A DNA stretch of 23,482 nucleotides from SG8-41 sp035456985. Lineage in GTDB: Bacteria > Pseudomonadota > Gammaproteobacteria > Burkholderiales > SG8-41. This document shows, piece after piece, positions 15,882-22,906 of the stretch (position 1 is its first letter; each line of letters starts with the position of its first letter). The DNA is taken from positions 1 through 23,482 of the forward strand of contig DATICE010000260.1 in the NCBI GenBank assembly GCA_035456985.1, written 5' to 3'. The notes beneath the pieces are model-generated. The model had not been told where the DNA came from. It searched no databases and was given only the letters and a program-made list of their open reading frames with translations. Position numbers and translations under genes: made by a program.

Positions 15882-16535
15882 ATGAGCGAAAAGCGGCTCA
15901 GCATAGACATCGTGTCCGACGTGGTTTGACCCTGGTGCTTCATCGGTAAGCGCAAGCTGGAGAAGGCATTGAGCCTTTACCATCAGCGCCATCCCGACGG
16001 GCCCGAGCCGGCCGTGCGCTGGCTGCCGTTTCAGCTCAATCCGGACCTCCCCGAGGCCGGCATCCCGCGCGAAGAGTACGTTGCGCGGAAGTTCGGCGCG
16101 CGCGGCAAGAGCGTCAGTGACCGGGTGACCATGGCCGGCCGCCAGGTCGGCATCCCGTTCGCGTATGAAAAGATGAAAGTCCAGCCCAACACGCTCAACG
16201 CGCACCGCCTGATGTTCCATGCCGAGCGCGCCGGCAGGCAGGACGAGCTGGCCGAGGAACTGTTCCGCGCCCACTTCACCGAGGGCGCCGATCTTACCGA
16301 CCGCGAAACGCTTGCCGGCATCGCCGAGCGCGCCGGGCTCGACCGCAAGGAGGCGGCGAACTATCTCGCCGGCGACGCTGACCGCGAGAGCATCGCCCGC
16401 GCGGAGGTCGAAGCGCGCAATGCCGGCATCGGCGGCGTTCCCTTCTTCATTTTCAACCGCAGGGTCGGCGTCTCCGGTGCGCAGGATCCGGAAACGCTGC
16501 TCGGCGCGATGGAGCAGGCACTATCCGAAGAATGA
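15882..16535 (+). CDS. FrnE/DsbA-family oxidoreductase with in-frame TGA at the catalytic CPWC (candidate selenoprotein)
   Basis: Read from ATG 15882, the frame encodes MSEKRLSIDIVSDVV, then TGA (15927-15929, codon 16), then PWCFIGKRKLEKALSLYHQRHP and on without interruption to TGA 16535. The total of 217 positions is the normal size of FrnE-type DsbA-like thiol oxidoreductases. Family members read CPWC at this site, so the TGA replaces exactly the N-terminal, nucleophilic cysteine, giving UPWC if decoded as selenocysteine. The C-terminal half has the expected AARAGLD-like helix and the cis-Pro strand GGVPFFIFNRR. The protein has no signal peptide and should be cytoplasmic. If TGA is read as stop, only a 15-residue peptide is made; restart at TTG 15969 would give a protein without the active site. 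A nonsense mutation or base error cannot be excluded. Confidence 0.8.
15935..15953 (+). other. Candidate SECIS-like hairpin 1 downstream of the TGA
   Basis: Six base pairs (15935-15940 with 15948-15953, one G-T) close a 7-base loop CATCGGT containing two G residues. It begins 5 bases after the TGA. Bacterial SECIS elements lie just downstream of the UGA inside the coding region, but this loop is nearer to the UGA than usual, so it is only a candidate. Confidence 0.35.
15962..15978 (+). other. Candidate SECIS-like hairpin 2 downstream of the TGA
   Basis: GAAGGC (15962-15967) pairs with GCCTTT (15973-15978), including one G-T, around the 5-base loop ATTGA. The loop starts 38 bases after the TGA, at the far edge of the distance expected for bacterial SECIS elements. 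It is an alternative to hairpin 1. Confidence 0.3.
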
Positions 16536-16595
16536 TGGATGAAGTATGAGGGCCGAAGGATGACCTGAACGCCTACGCCTCCCTCCTCCCCCGTC

Positions 16596-18038
16596 ATGCC
16601 CGACACGACCTACCGCAATGCGCTCCCGCTCCAGAGCATGTTGCTGGAGTACCGCCTGATGGCGGTGCTCGGGGCCGGAGGCTTCGGCTTGACCTACCTC
16701 GGGCGGGACACCCACCTCGAAAAAGACGTCGCGATCAAGGAGTACCTGCCCAACGATCTCGTGGTGCGCGCGCTCGACGGCAGCATCGTGCCGATCACGG
16801 GCGAACTGAAGAGCGAATTCGAATGGGGTCTCGAGCGTTTCATCCTGGAGGCGCGCACGCTGGCGAAATTCAGCCACCCGCACATCGTGCGCGTGAACCG
16901 CTTTTTCCAGGCGAACGGCACCTGCTACATGGTGATGGACTACGAGAAGGGCGAGTCGCTCTACCAGATGTTGAAGCGCGGCGAGCGGCCGGACGAGGCG
17001 CGGCTGAAGGGCATAGTGATGCCGCTGCTCGACGGTCTGCAGGCGGTCCACGCGACGGGCTTTCTCCACCGCGACATCAAGCCGAGCAATATCTTCGTCC
17101 GCGAATCCGGCAGCCCGGTGCTGATCGATTTCGGCGCGGCGCGCCATGCCATCGGCGGGACCCGGAGCCTCACCTCGGTGCTGACGCCGGGCTATGCGCC
17201 GCTCGAGCAGTATTCGAGCGACGGGCACCAGGGGCCGTGGTCGGACATCTACGCGATGGCCGGCGTGCTGTTCCGGGCCCTGGTGAACGAGAATCCGCCG
17301 GACGCGGTGAGCCGGATGAAGGGTGACACGCTTCCCGCGAAGCTCGCGGCTGCGCGCGGCCGGGTGAGCGAGCCGTTCCTGCGGGCAGTGGAATGGGCGC
17401 TTGCGCTCGATGAGAAGCAGCGGCCGCAAAGCGTCCAGGAGTGGCAGCGCGCGCTGGAAGGCCAGACGGGAGCGCGCGATGCTGCGCGGGCGGCCTGGCA
17501 GTCGGCTCCCACGGAGATTTCCGCCCCGCCGTCCCCGAAGACGCCGCCGATGCCCGCCGCGAGGACGCCCACGCGGCCCGCTTCCGGGAAATCAGGCTCC
17601 GGCTGGCGCTGGGTCGGAGGCGCCGCCGCCGTTCTGGTCCTCGTTCTTGGATTCAGCGCGTGGAACAAGCAGCGCCCTGCGCGAACCGCCCTTCCCGATG
17701 CGACGCGGCCCGCGCCCGAGCCGAAGCCCGCCTTCAGGCAACCTTCTCCTGATCCGCGCGAGGCGGCTCGCGACCGGCCGGAACGCGAGCGTGTCAACCG
17801 GCCCGGCGACAAACAGATGCCCGGTCTGGAGGAATTCCGGCGGAAAGTGTTCCAGGAATTCCGCTCGGCCGACCGCAATGACGACGGCTATCTGTCGCGC
17901 GAGGAGTTCCGGAGCCAGTTTCCCGGCATGGAACGCGAGTACGTGCGCGTGGATGCCGACGGCGACGGCCGCATCTCACCGGAGGAATTCCTGCGGATGC
18001 GGCGGTTCCAGGCTCAGCAACGACTCAAAAAGCAGTGA
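16596..18038 (+). CDS. Membrane-anchored Ser/Thr protein kinase with C-terminal EF-hand pair
   Basis: The protein has 480 residues. The Hanks-type kinase domain spans about 18-290: glycine loop GAGGFG 26-31, Lys48 in VAIKEY, Glu85, HRDIKPSN 158-165 with Asp160 and Asn165, DFG 178-180, and YAPLEQY in place of APE. All key residues are present, so it should be active. A proline/alanine-rich linker leads to one membrane helix at about 338-354, then a charged linker. Two EF-hand loops follow: DRNDDGYLSREE (426-437) and DADGDGRISPEE (453-464), each with acidic residues at positions 1, 5 and 12. The expected topology is kinase inside and EF-hands in the periplasm, suggesting calcium sensing across the membrane; this is inference. 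The start lacks a Shine-Dalgarno, and ATG 16638 is an alternative. Its stop is 19 bases from the convergent hydrolase stop. Confidence 0.93.
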   Translation: MPDTTYRNALPLQSMLLEYRLMAVLGAGGFGLTYLGRDTHLEKDVAIKEYLPNDLVVRALDGSIVPITGELKSEFEWGLERFILEARTLAKFSHPHIVRVNRFFQANGTCYMVMDYEKGESLYQMLKRGERPDEARLKGIVMPLLDGLQAVHATGFLHRDIKPSNIFVRESGSPVLIDFGAARHAIGGTRSLTSVLTPGYAPLEQYSSDGHQGPWSDIYAMAGVLFRALVNENPPDAVSRMKGDTLPAKLAAARGRVSEPFLRAVEWALALDEKQRPQSVQEWQRALEGQTGARDAARAAWQSAPTEISAPPSPKTPPMPAARTPTRPASGKSGSGWRWVGGAAAVLVLVLGFSAWNKQRPARTALPDATRPAPEPKPAFRQPSPDPREAARDRPERERVNRPGDKQMPGLEEFRRKVFQEFRSADRNDDGYLSREEFRSQFPGMEREYVRVDADGDGRISPEEFLRMRRFQAQQRLKKQ

Positions 18039-18057
18039 CGAAGTGACGCGGTGACGG

Positions 18058-18915
18058 TCATCGCGCGAGCATGAACTCGCGTACCACCCGGATCTGATCG
18101 TCCGCCATCAGCATTGGCGCGTGGCCGACGCCCGCGAATTCCACGAGCTGCGGCCGCGGACCGCGCCCGGTCATGGCGGCCGCGGTTTCCTTCAGCAGGA
18201 GGTCCGATTGTGCGCCCCGCAGGATCAGGGTGGGGCAGGTGATAGCGTCCCAGTACTGCCACAGATCCACGTCGGCGAGCGGCTGCTTCCGGAACGGAAT
18301 GGCGATCCCCGGGTCGTAGCGGAAGCCCCAGGTGCCGTCCTCGTGCTGCGTTGCGCCGTGCACGGTGAGGTGCCGCCACTGTGCATCGGTGAGCGGACCG
18401 AACGACGCCGACACCATGCGTACCAGGGCTTCCAGTTCGTCGAGGGACCTGAACCGCGGGTCCCTGCCGAGATAGGTTCCGATGCGTTCCTGCGCGGCCT
18501 TGGGGATGACGGCGCCGACATCGTTCAGCACCAGCCGTTCGATCGGCGAGTTGGGGCGCGAGGCGAGCAGCATGCCGAGGATACCGCCCATTGAAGTGCC
18601 GAACCAATGGATCTTTCGCTGCCTCGCTCCGGCCGTGATGCGGGCAATGAGTGCCGTGATGTCCGCACAGTACTGGGGGTAGCCATAGTCCTCCTTCGCG
18701 GGCAGCCAGTCGCTGCGGCCGCGACCGGCGACATCGGGGCAGATCACCCGGAATTCCGGCAGCAGTGCCTGGGCGAGGAAGTCGAAGTCGCGGCAATTGC
18801 GGGTGAGGCCGTGCACGCAGATCGCCAGACGCTCCGCATCGGGCTCGCCCCACTCCACGTAGTGCATGCGGTGAAACCCCTTGCTGGAAAGGCACAGTAC
18901 GTGATCGCTCTTCAT
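18058..18915 (-). CDS. Alpha/beta hydrolase
   Basis: This 285-residue alpha/beta-fold hydrolase has the oxyanion motif VHGLTRN (35-40), the nucleophile elbow GTSMGG with Ser108, an acid at Asp238 (RGAQSD) and His265 in GVGHAPML, giving a full triad. A cap region lies between about residues 135 and 215. No signal peptide is seen, so it is probably cytoplasmic. Families that fit include esterases, lactonases and C-C hydrolases; none can be preferred. The ATG overlaps the TGA of the upstream membrane-protein gene (ATGA at 18912-18915), which implies translational coupling. It is the last gene of the six-gene minus-strand series that begins with lemA. Confidence 0.93.
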   Translation of the reverse strand: MKSDHVLCLSSKGFHRMHYVEWGEPDAERLAICVHGLTRNCRDFDFLAQALLPEFRVICPDVAGRGRSDWLPAKEDYGYPQYCADITALIARITAGARQRKIHWFGTSMGGILGMLLASRPNSPIERLVLNDVGAVIPKAAQERIGTYLGRDPRFRSLDELEALVRMVSASFGPLTDAQWRHLTVHGATQHEDGTWGFRYDPGIAIPFRKQPLADVDLWQYWDAITCPTLILRGAQSDLLLKETAAAMTGRGPRPQLVEFAGVGHAPMLMADDQIRVVREFMLAR

Positions 18916-19553
18916 GCCCGGTCCGGAGAAGTCCTGTCGTGCAAGAGTTTACCGCCTCTGAAAAACAGCACCATGCCCGCAAGCTGGATCAGGTGATAGA
19001 GGTCGTTGTGGTTCAGGTGCTCGTGCAGAGAGACGCCGTAAAACTGCACCGCGGCGGCCACGGCCGAAGCCCCGATCCCGGCGAGCACCCAGTACGAGGC
19101 CTTGTCCCGACGGGTGATGGCGGACCAGCCATGCAGGAGAAGCAGCGCCGCCATTGCCAATGCGGTATCAAGCACGACGTAGCGGAATTCGTCGTGGACG
19201 AGCATCCACGCCGAGTAAACCACGAGTTGAACGGCGGCGATGGCGAGTAACGCGGCGCGCGCCGTGCCGCGCGTCGCGGCGAAGAAGCTTCCCGCCATCA
19301 AGCCGAAGCTGAACACCCCGATGGCGAGCACCGTGACCTTCCAGCTGAGCGCGTAGGTGGCCGCGCTCATGATTGAGGCGAACCCATGATGCGTGCCGCC
19401 GATCAGCGCAGAGACCGCCACCGCGCCGAATGCGAGCGCCCACCATCTTCGGGAGCGCTCCCCGGACGCGTGCCGGTACAGGCGCCAGCCGAGCACCGCG
19501 CTGACCGCGCCGAGCGCGTAGTCGGTGATCATCGTCACCGGCTCGCTGATCAT
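18912..19553 (-). CDS. Multi-helix membrane protein with conserved histidines, DUF6962/CREST-like
   Basis: The protein has 213 residues and about seven predicted membrane helices. Histidine and aspartate residues are placed where the CREST hydrolase superfamily (alkaline ceramidase, PAQR) has metal ligands: GGTHHGF at about 52-58, Asp129 in a helix, and HEHLNHNDLYHLIQLAG at about 177-193. The last resembles the final-helix histidine motif of PAQR proteins. I read this as a possible zinc-dependent lipid or amide hydrolase in the inner membrane; the family label is tentative. The start at 19553 was chosen because the first helix follows; the frame extends to 19634 but would overlap the methyltransferase gene by 62 bases. 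The gap to the upstream methyltransferase stop is 19 bases, and its stop overlaps the hydrolase start. Confidence 0.8.
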   Translation of the reverse strand: MISEPVTMITDYALGAVSAVLGWRLYRHASGERSRRWWALAFGAVAVSALIGGTHHGFASIMSAATYALSWKVTVLAIGVFSFGLMAGSFFAATRGTARAALLAIAAVQLVVYSAWMLVHDEFRYVVLDTALAMAALLLLHGWSAITRRDKASYWVLAGIGASAVAAAVQFYGVSLHEHLNHNDLYHLIQLAGMVLFFRGGKLLHDRTSPDRA

Positions 19554-19572
19554 GTGCCGCCAGGACGCCCGC

Positions 19573-20478
19573 TCACCGTTTGTCGGCGATGCATATGAGT
19601 TCGCCGTGTGCCGTAACCGGGGGGCTTCCCGCAAAGCCCGCGAAATAGCGGGCGCGCAAATTGCCCGCGTTGGTCACGCCGTTCAGCACGAATCCGGACT
19701 TGTGCAGGAACGCCGGCAGCTCGGCGACGGCGAAGCCGGTCATGAACGGCTCGCGCCAAAGGTTGAGCAACCGCCTCACCAGCGGCGTGGCGTTGTGGAA
19801 GTCGATGCGGCCGCCGGCCGTCGGTTCCATCACGGTGAACACGACCCGGCTGCCGCTGCCGCCGTGCGCGCTGAATACCCGGAACAGCGCGGCGACCTCC
19901 GCGTACGTGAGGTACATCAGGACACCCTCGACCACGAATACGCTGCTGGCATCGCGGCGCCAGACGGGAATGCTCGCGAGCGTCTCCTCTAGCGATTCCC
20001 GCGTAACATCGGCTGGCTGAAAGACCAGATTTCCTGCGACCCCCTGATTGGATTCGACAACCTGGCGCTTGTAGCGCTGGGTTGCCGGATGGTCGATCTC
20101 GACGAAGTTGACAGCCGGGTGGGCGCGATGCAGCCGAAGCGCAAGGGTATCGAAACCGGCGCCGATTACCACGACCTGGGAGGCGCCCCGGGAGATCGCT
20201 TCCGTTACGGCCGATTCGATCAGCCGTTTGCGAAGCATGAAGTGCAGCATCAGGCCGGGAACCGTCAAGCGCTCGGCCAGCCGCGCCAGCCAGCGCAGAG
20301 CGGGATGGCACAGCGCGTTGACTACCGTGCGCGTGGATGCAGGGGCCGCAGCGATGAACCGGCGGCAATAAGCGGCGGCTCCGGGGGGTACCAGTCCGCC
20401 CACGCGGGAGTCGCCGTCGAGGAACACGGTAGCCGCCGCGATCAGCGTGGCGGTCGAGCTCGGCCGGTCCTCACGCAT
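19573..20478 (-). CDS. SAM-dependent methyltransferase, leucine carboxyl methyltransferase (LCMT) type
   Basis: The 301-residue protein has the SAM-binding motif VVVIGAGFDTLALRL (about 102-116), the acidic second-strand motif VEIDHP (126-131), and a VFVVEGVLMYLTYAEV segment (about 180-195). That set is diagnostic of LCMT/YktD-type methyltransferases (Pfam LCM). An N-terminal helical part of about 95 residues precedes the Rossmann fold. Bacterial members are mostly uncharacterised; some methylate carboxyl groups of small molecules. No signal peptide is present. It starts 3 bases after the stop of the FAD oxidase, so the two genes are tightly coupled. A joint role in modifying a sugar- or lipid-derived molecule is conceivable but not shown. 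Confidence 0.9.
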   Translation of the reverse strand: MREDRPSSTATLIAAATVFLDGDSRVGGLVPPGAAAYCRRFIAAAPASTRTVVNALCHPALRWLARLAERLTVPGLMLHFMLRKRLIESAVTEAISRGASQVVVIGAGFDTLALRLHRAHPAVNFVEIDHPATQRYKRQVVESNQGVAGNLVFQPADVTRESLEETLASIPVWRRDASSVFVVEGVLMYLTYAEVAALFRVFSAHGGSGSRVVFTVMEPTAGGRIDFHNATPLVRRLLNLWREPFMTGFAVAELPAFLHKSGFVLNGVTNAGNLRARYFAGFAGSPPVTAHGELICIADKR

Positions 20479-20481
20479 GGT

Positions 20482-21945
20482 TCAGGCGAACATCTTCCGG
20501 TAGTGGCGGTACCAGTCGCTCTGGAACACCTCGGCGGGGTCGTGCTTGCGCTTGAGCCTGAGGAAATCCGGGAACTGCGGATAGCAGGTCTCGACTTGCT
20601 TGCGGGTCGCGTACTTGTGGTAGGTCGGGAAGTAGCTGCCGCCGTGCCGGATGCCGATGTCGATCAGGCGCCGGAACGCGTCCGCGGAATGGCGGATTCC
20701 CTCCGGCGTGTGCACGACGTGCAGGTTGAAGATGACGCAGGCGTAGGACTTCTTCGCCCACGCGAGGAAGCTCTCGCGGTCCTGTTCGATGAGGCGGATC
20801 GTGCCATAAATAATATTAACCTGGTTGCGGCGCGCATCCTCGCGCACCTCCGACATGAAACCCTCGAGCGCTTCGCGCTCGCAGTAGATCTCGGTGATGG
20901 CCTCGGTCGCCGGGTGCCTCTCCCCGAGCCTGCGGTCGAGCGCGCGATGGTAGTGGTCGGGATAAACGCTCATCTGGTGCTCGTCCGACCAGTACACCTG
21001 CCCCTGCGTCGAGAGGTAGTAGCCGGCGTAACGCTTGAACGCCTGCGCCTTGTCGGCATGGGCGAGGTAAAGGAGCTCGGTCCAGTCGGCATCCGCCAGC
21101 TCCTTCTGGGCCGGCGGAATCGGCGTCGCGTCGGCCACTGGCTTGTAGCAGGAGAACACGCCGCGGCGCAGGAAGGCGTCGGACCGGTCGTCGATCGAGT
21201 ACTGGAAATCACCGTAGAGGAAGCCGTCGCGGATGCGCTCGGAGAACGCCCGGGGCAGTCCCTCGATGTCGCGCACTTCGACTACGCGTTGCACCTTGCG
21301 CCGCGGGACGAGCCGCAGCGTGACCGAGTAGATGAAGCCGAAGAGCCCGTAGCCGCCGATCACGAGACGGAACAGCTCCGGGTTCTCGCTCCGGCTGCAG
21401 TTGACGAGCTCGCCGCGGGCGTCGAGCAGCTTGAAGGACTCGACATCGCCCACGAACGGGGGCAGGGTGAGGCCGCGCCCGTGCACGTTGGCCGCGAGGC
21501 AGCCGCCCATGGTGAGCCGGTCGGCGCCGGTCTGCTTCTGCGAGAAGCCCCACTGGCGCGCGCGCCCGCGCTGGGTGGAGACGAGGTGCTCGAGGAACTG
21601 CGGCCACTGGAGCCCCGATTCGACTTCGATCAGGCCGCGGTCGGCATCGAACGCGAGCACGCGGTTGAGCTTGCGGATGTCGATGAGCACTCCGTCCGTG
21701 GCGAAAGCCTGCGAGCCCATGGCATGGCGCCCGCCGGCAATGCATACTGCGCGCCGCTCGCGCCGCGCTGCGTTGATCGCGCGTCGCACCGAGTCCAGCG
21801 TCTGCGGCACCACGATGCTGTGGACGCGGGTCGCATTCAGCTGGGAATGGATGTCGTTCACGACGACGCCGGCGGCGCGCGCCGGCGCGTACGGCCACGC
21901 CGCCGCCAGGCCCGCTATCCGGAGGAACTCCCTGCGCGTGATCAT
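20482..21945 (-). CDS. Tat-exported FAD-linked oxidase, D-arabinono-1,4-lactone oxidase / gulonolactone oxidase-like
   Basis: This 487-residue VAO-fold flavoprotein begins with a twin-arginine leader, TRREFLRIAGLAAAW, and a cleavage zone near ARA. The FAD domain has AVCIAGGRHAMGSQ (His74 near the flavin), VESGLQWPQFLEHL, and DRLTMGGCLAANVHGRG (142-158). The C-terminal cap ends in HDPAEVFQSDWYRHYRKMF, which fits the sugar-lactone oxidase branch. Family enzymes oxidise aldonolactones or polyols using oxygen or another acceptor. Here the folded holoenzyme would be sent to the periplasm. GGAGGT lies 7 bases before ATG 21945. It is 19 bases after the GIDE-domain gene and 3 bases before the methyltransferase. 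The true substrate is not predictable. Confidence 0.9.
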   Translation of the reverse strand: MITRREFLRIAGLAAAWPYAPARAAGVVVNDIHSQLNATRVHSIVVPQTLDSVRRAINAARRERRAVCIAGGRHAMGSQAFATDGVLIDIRKLNRVLAFDADRGLIEVESGLQWPQFLEHLVSTQRGRARQWGFSQKQTGADRLTMGGCLAANVHGRGLTLPPFVGDVESFKLLDARGELVNCSRSENPELFRLVIGGYGLFGFIYSVTLRLVPRRKVQRVVEVRDIEGLPRAFSERIRDGFLYGDFQYSIDDRSDAFLRRGVFSCYKPVADATPIPPAQKELADADWTELLYLAHADKAQAFKRYAGYYLSTQGQVYWSDEHQMSVYPDHYHRALDRRLGERHPATEAITEIYCEREALEGFMSEVREDARRNQVNIIYGTIRLIEQDRESFLAWAKKSYACVIFNLHVVHTPEGIRHSADAFRRLIDIGIRHGGSYFPTYHKYATRKQVETCYPQFPDFLRLKRKHDPAEVFQSDWYRHYRKMFA

Positions 21946-21964
21946 GGCCGATACCTCCGTGCGC

Positions 21965-22843
21965 TCACAGCATGAAAAGCCCGGCGCTCCCCGCGCCCAG
22001 GAAGATGAGGAAGTGCGCCACGCTCCAGTTGCGGTAGCGCGCGCCGATCTTTTCGGGCAGTTCGTTCGCCAGCAGAAACAGCCGCCCGTCTGCGGGCTTG
22101 CGCAGGATGTGGACGCCTTCTGTCGAGCGCGACCGCACCTGGGCGTGGAGCGCGCGCACCTCGCGCCGCGCCTGCAGCCGGGCGAGCTCCCATTCCTTCA
22201 TGCTGATCTTGCCGTCGCGATCGAGGTCGAAGCGTTCGTTCAGCTGCCGCTGATCCGCTTTCCATTGCGCGAGCAGCGCGCCCACATCGGCGTGCTCGTC
22301 GCCGGGTGCAACTGCCGCGGCGGTAGTGGTACTGAACTCGCCGATGGCGTAGATGACGGACTTGGCGCGCAACAGCCACTCGGTGTGGCGGCGGTCGAAT
22401 TCGTCCCAGTGCTTGCGGTCGTGGGTCAGCACTTCCGCGCCCTCCGGGGAAATCACGCACTGGCCGGTATCGTCCACCAGCAGGAACTGCTCCACGCTCG
22501 CGCCGCTGTCCACCGTCTGCCACTTGTTGTTCGAGCCCTTCTCCTCGATCTGGTACGAATACCAGCAGCACGGTGTCCGGCTCAGCTTGCTCAGAACGGG
22601 GTCGCCGGGAAGAAGCTCGGTGCGCCCGAAGAGCTCGACGTAGCCCTGTGCGGCGGAGGCCACCCGGGAGGTGGGGAGATCGTGTATGTGGCGGTAGCGC
22701 CGGTAGTTCGCGATCCAGGCGAAGAAACTCACCCCCGACATGGCGAGCAGGGCAAACGGCCAGACCTCCGCGCTTTCGGCCTGGATCGCGACTCCAAGGA
22801 TGACAACGTGAATGATGCCCGACAGCCATCCCGGCTGGTGCAT
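21965..22843 (-). CDS. GIDE-domain membrane protein with an EF-hand
   Basis: The 292-residue protein has two N-terminal helices (about 6-20 and 27-45), a soluble domain and a C-terminal helix (about 276-292). The soluble region resembles the GIDE domain of MUL1-like proteins: GYVELFGRTELLPGDPVLS, then CCWYSYQIEEKGSNNKW, and a DDTGQCVISPEGAEVLT strand. No RING finger follows, so it is not itself an E3 ligase despite database names. An EF-hand loop DLDRDGKISMKE (206-217) with Asp at 1, 3 and 5 and Glu at 12 lies before the last helix. The start is uncertain: ATG 22843 or GTG 22873, neither with a good ribosome site, and the GTG touches a REP-like palindrome. The lemA gene just upstream is the typical partner of such genes. 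Confidence 0.85.
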   Translation of the reverse strand: MHQPGWLSGIIHVVILGVAIQAESAEVWPFALLAMSGVSFFAWIANYRRYRHIHDLPTSRVASAAQGYVELFGRTELLPGDPVLSKLSRTPCCWYSYQIEEKGSNNKWQTVDSGASVEQFLLVDDTGQCVISPEGAEVLTHDRKHWDEFDRRHTEWLLRAKSVIYAIGEFSTTTAAAVAPGDEHADVGALLAQWKADQRQLNERFDLDRDGKISMKEWELARLQARREVRALHAQVRSRSTEGVHILRKPADGRLFLLANELPEKIGARYRNWSVAHFLIFLGAGSAGLFML

Positions 22844-22874
22844 CCGCGATGACGGGCTGATCGTTATCGCCACC

Positions 22875-22896
22875 TACCGCCTGCGCGGCAATGACA
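22875..22896 (-). repeat. REP-like palindrome, second copy of the CCGCGCAGGCGG core
   Basis: On the minus strand the sequence reads GTCATTGCCGCGCAGGCGGTA, a six-pair stem with one G-U around the same GCAG loop as the element at 5890-5919. It lies between the lemA stop and the GIDE-gene start. The shared 12-base core marks both as one dispersed family. Confidence 0.5.
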
Positions 22897-22906
22897 AAAG
22901 AGTCTC

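Noticed and set aside
15782..15955. Longer SDR protein starting at 15955.
   Set aside because: The extra 58 residues run antisense through the FrnE-like N-terminus and precede the normal SDR start, which has its own ribosome site.
20089..21975. A 628-codon open frame on the plus strand opposite the methyltransferase and FAD oxidase genes.
   Set aside because: Same reason: antisense to two well supported genes, no recognisable domain, composition of a GC shadow.
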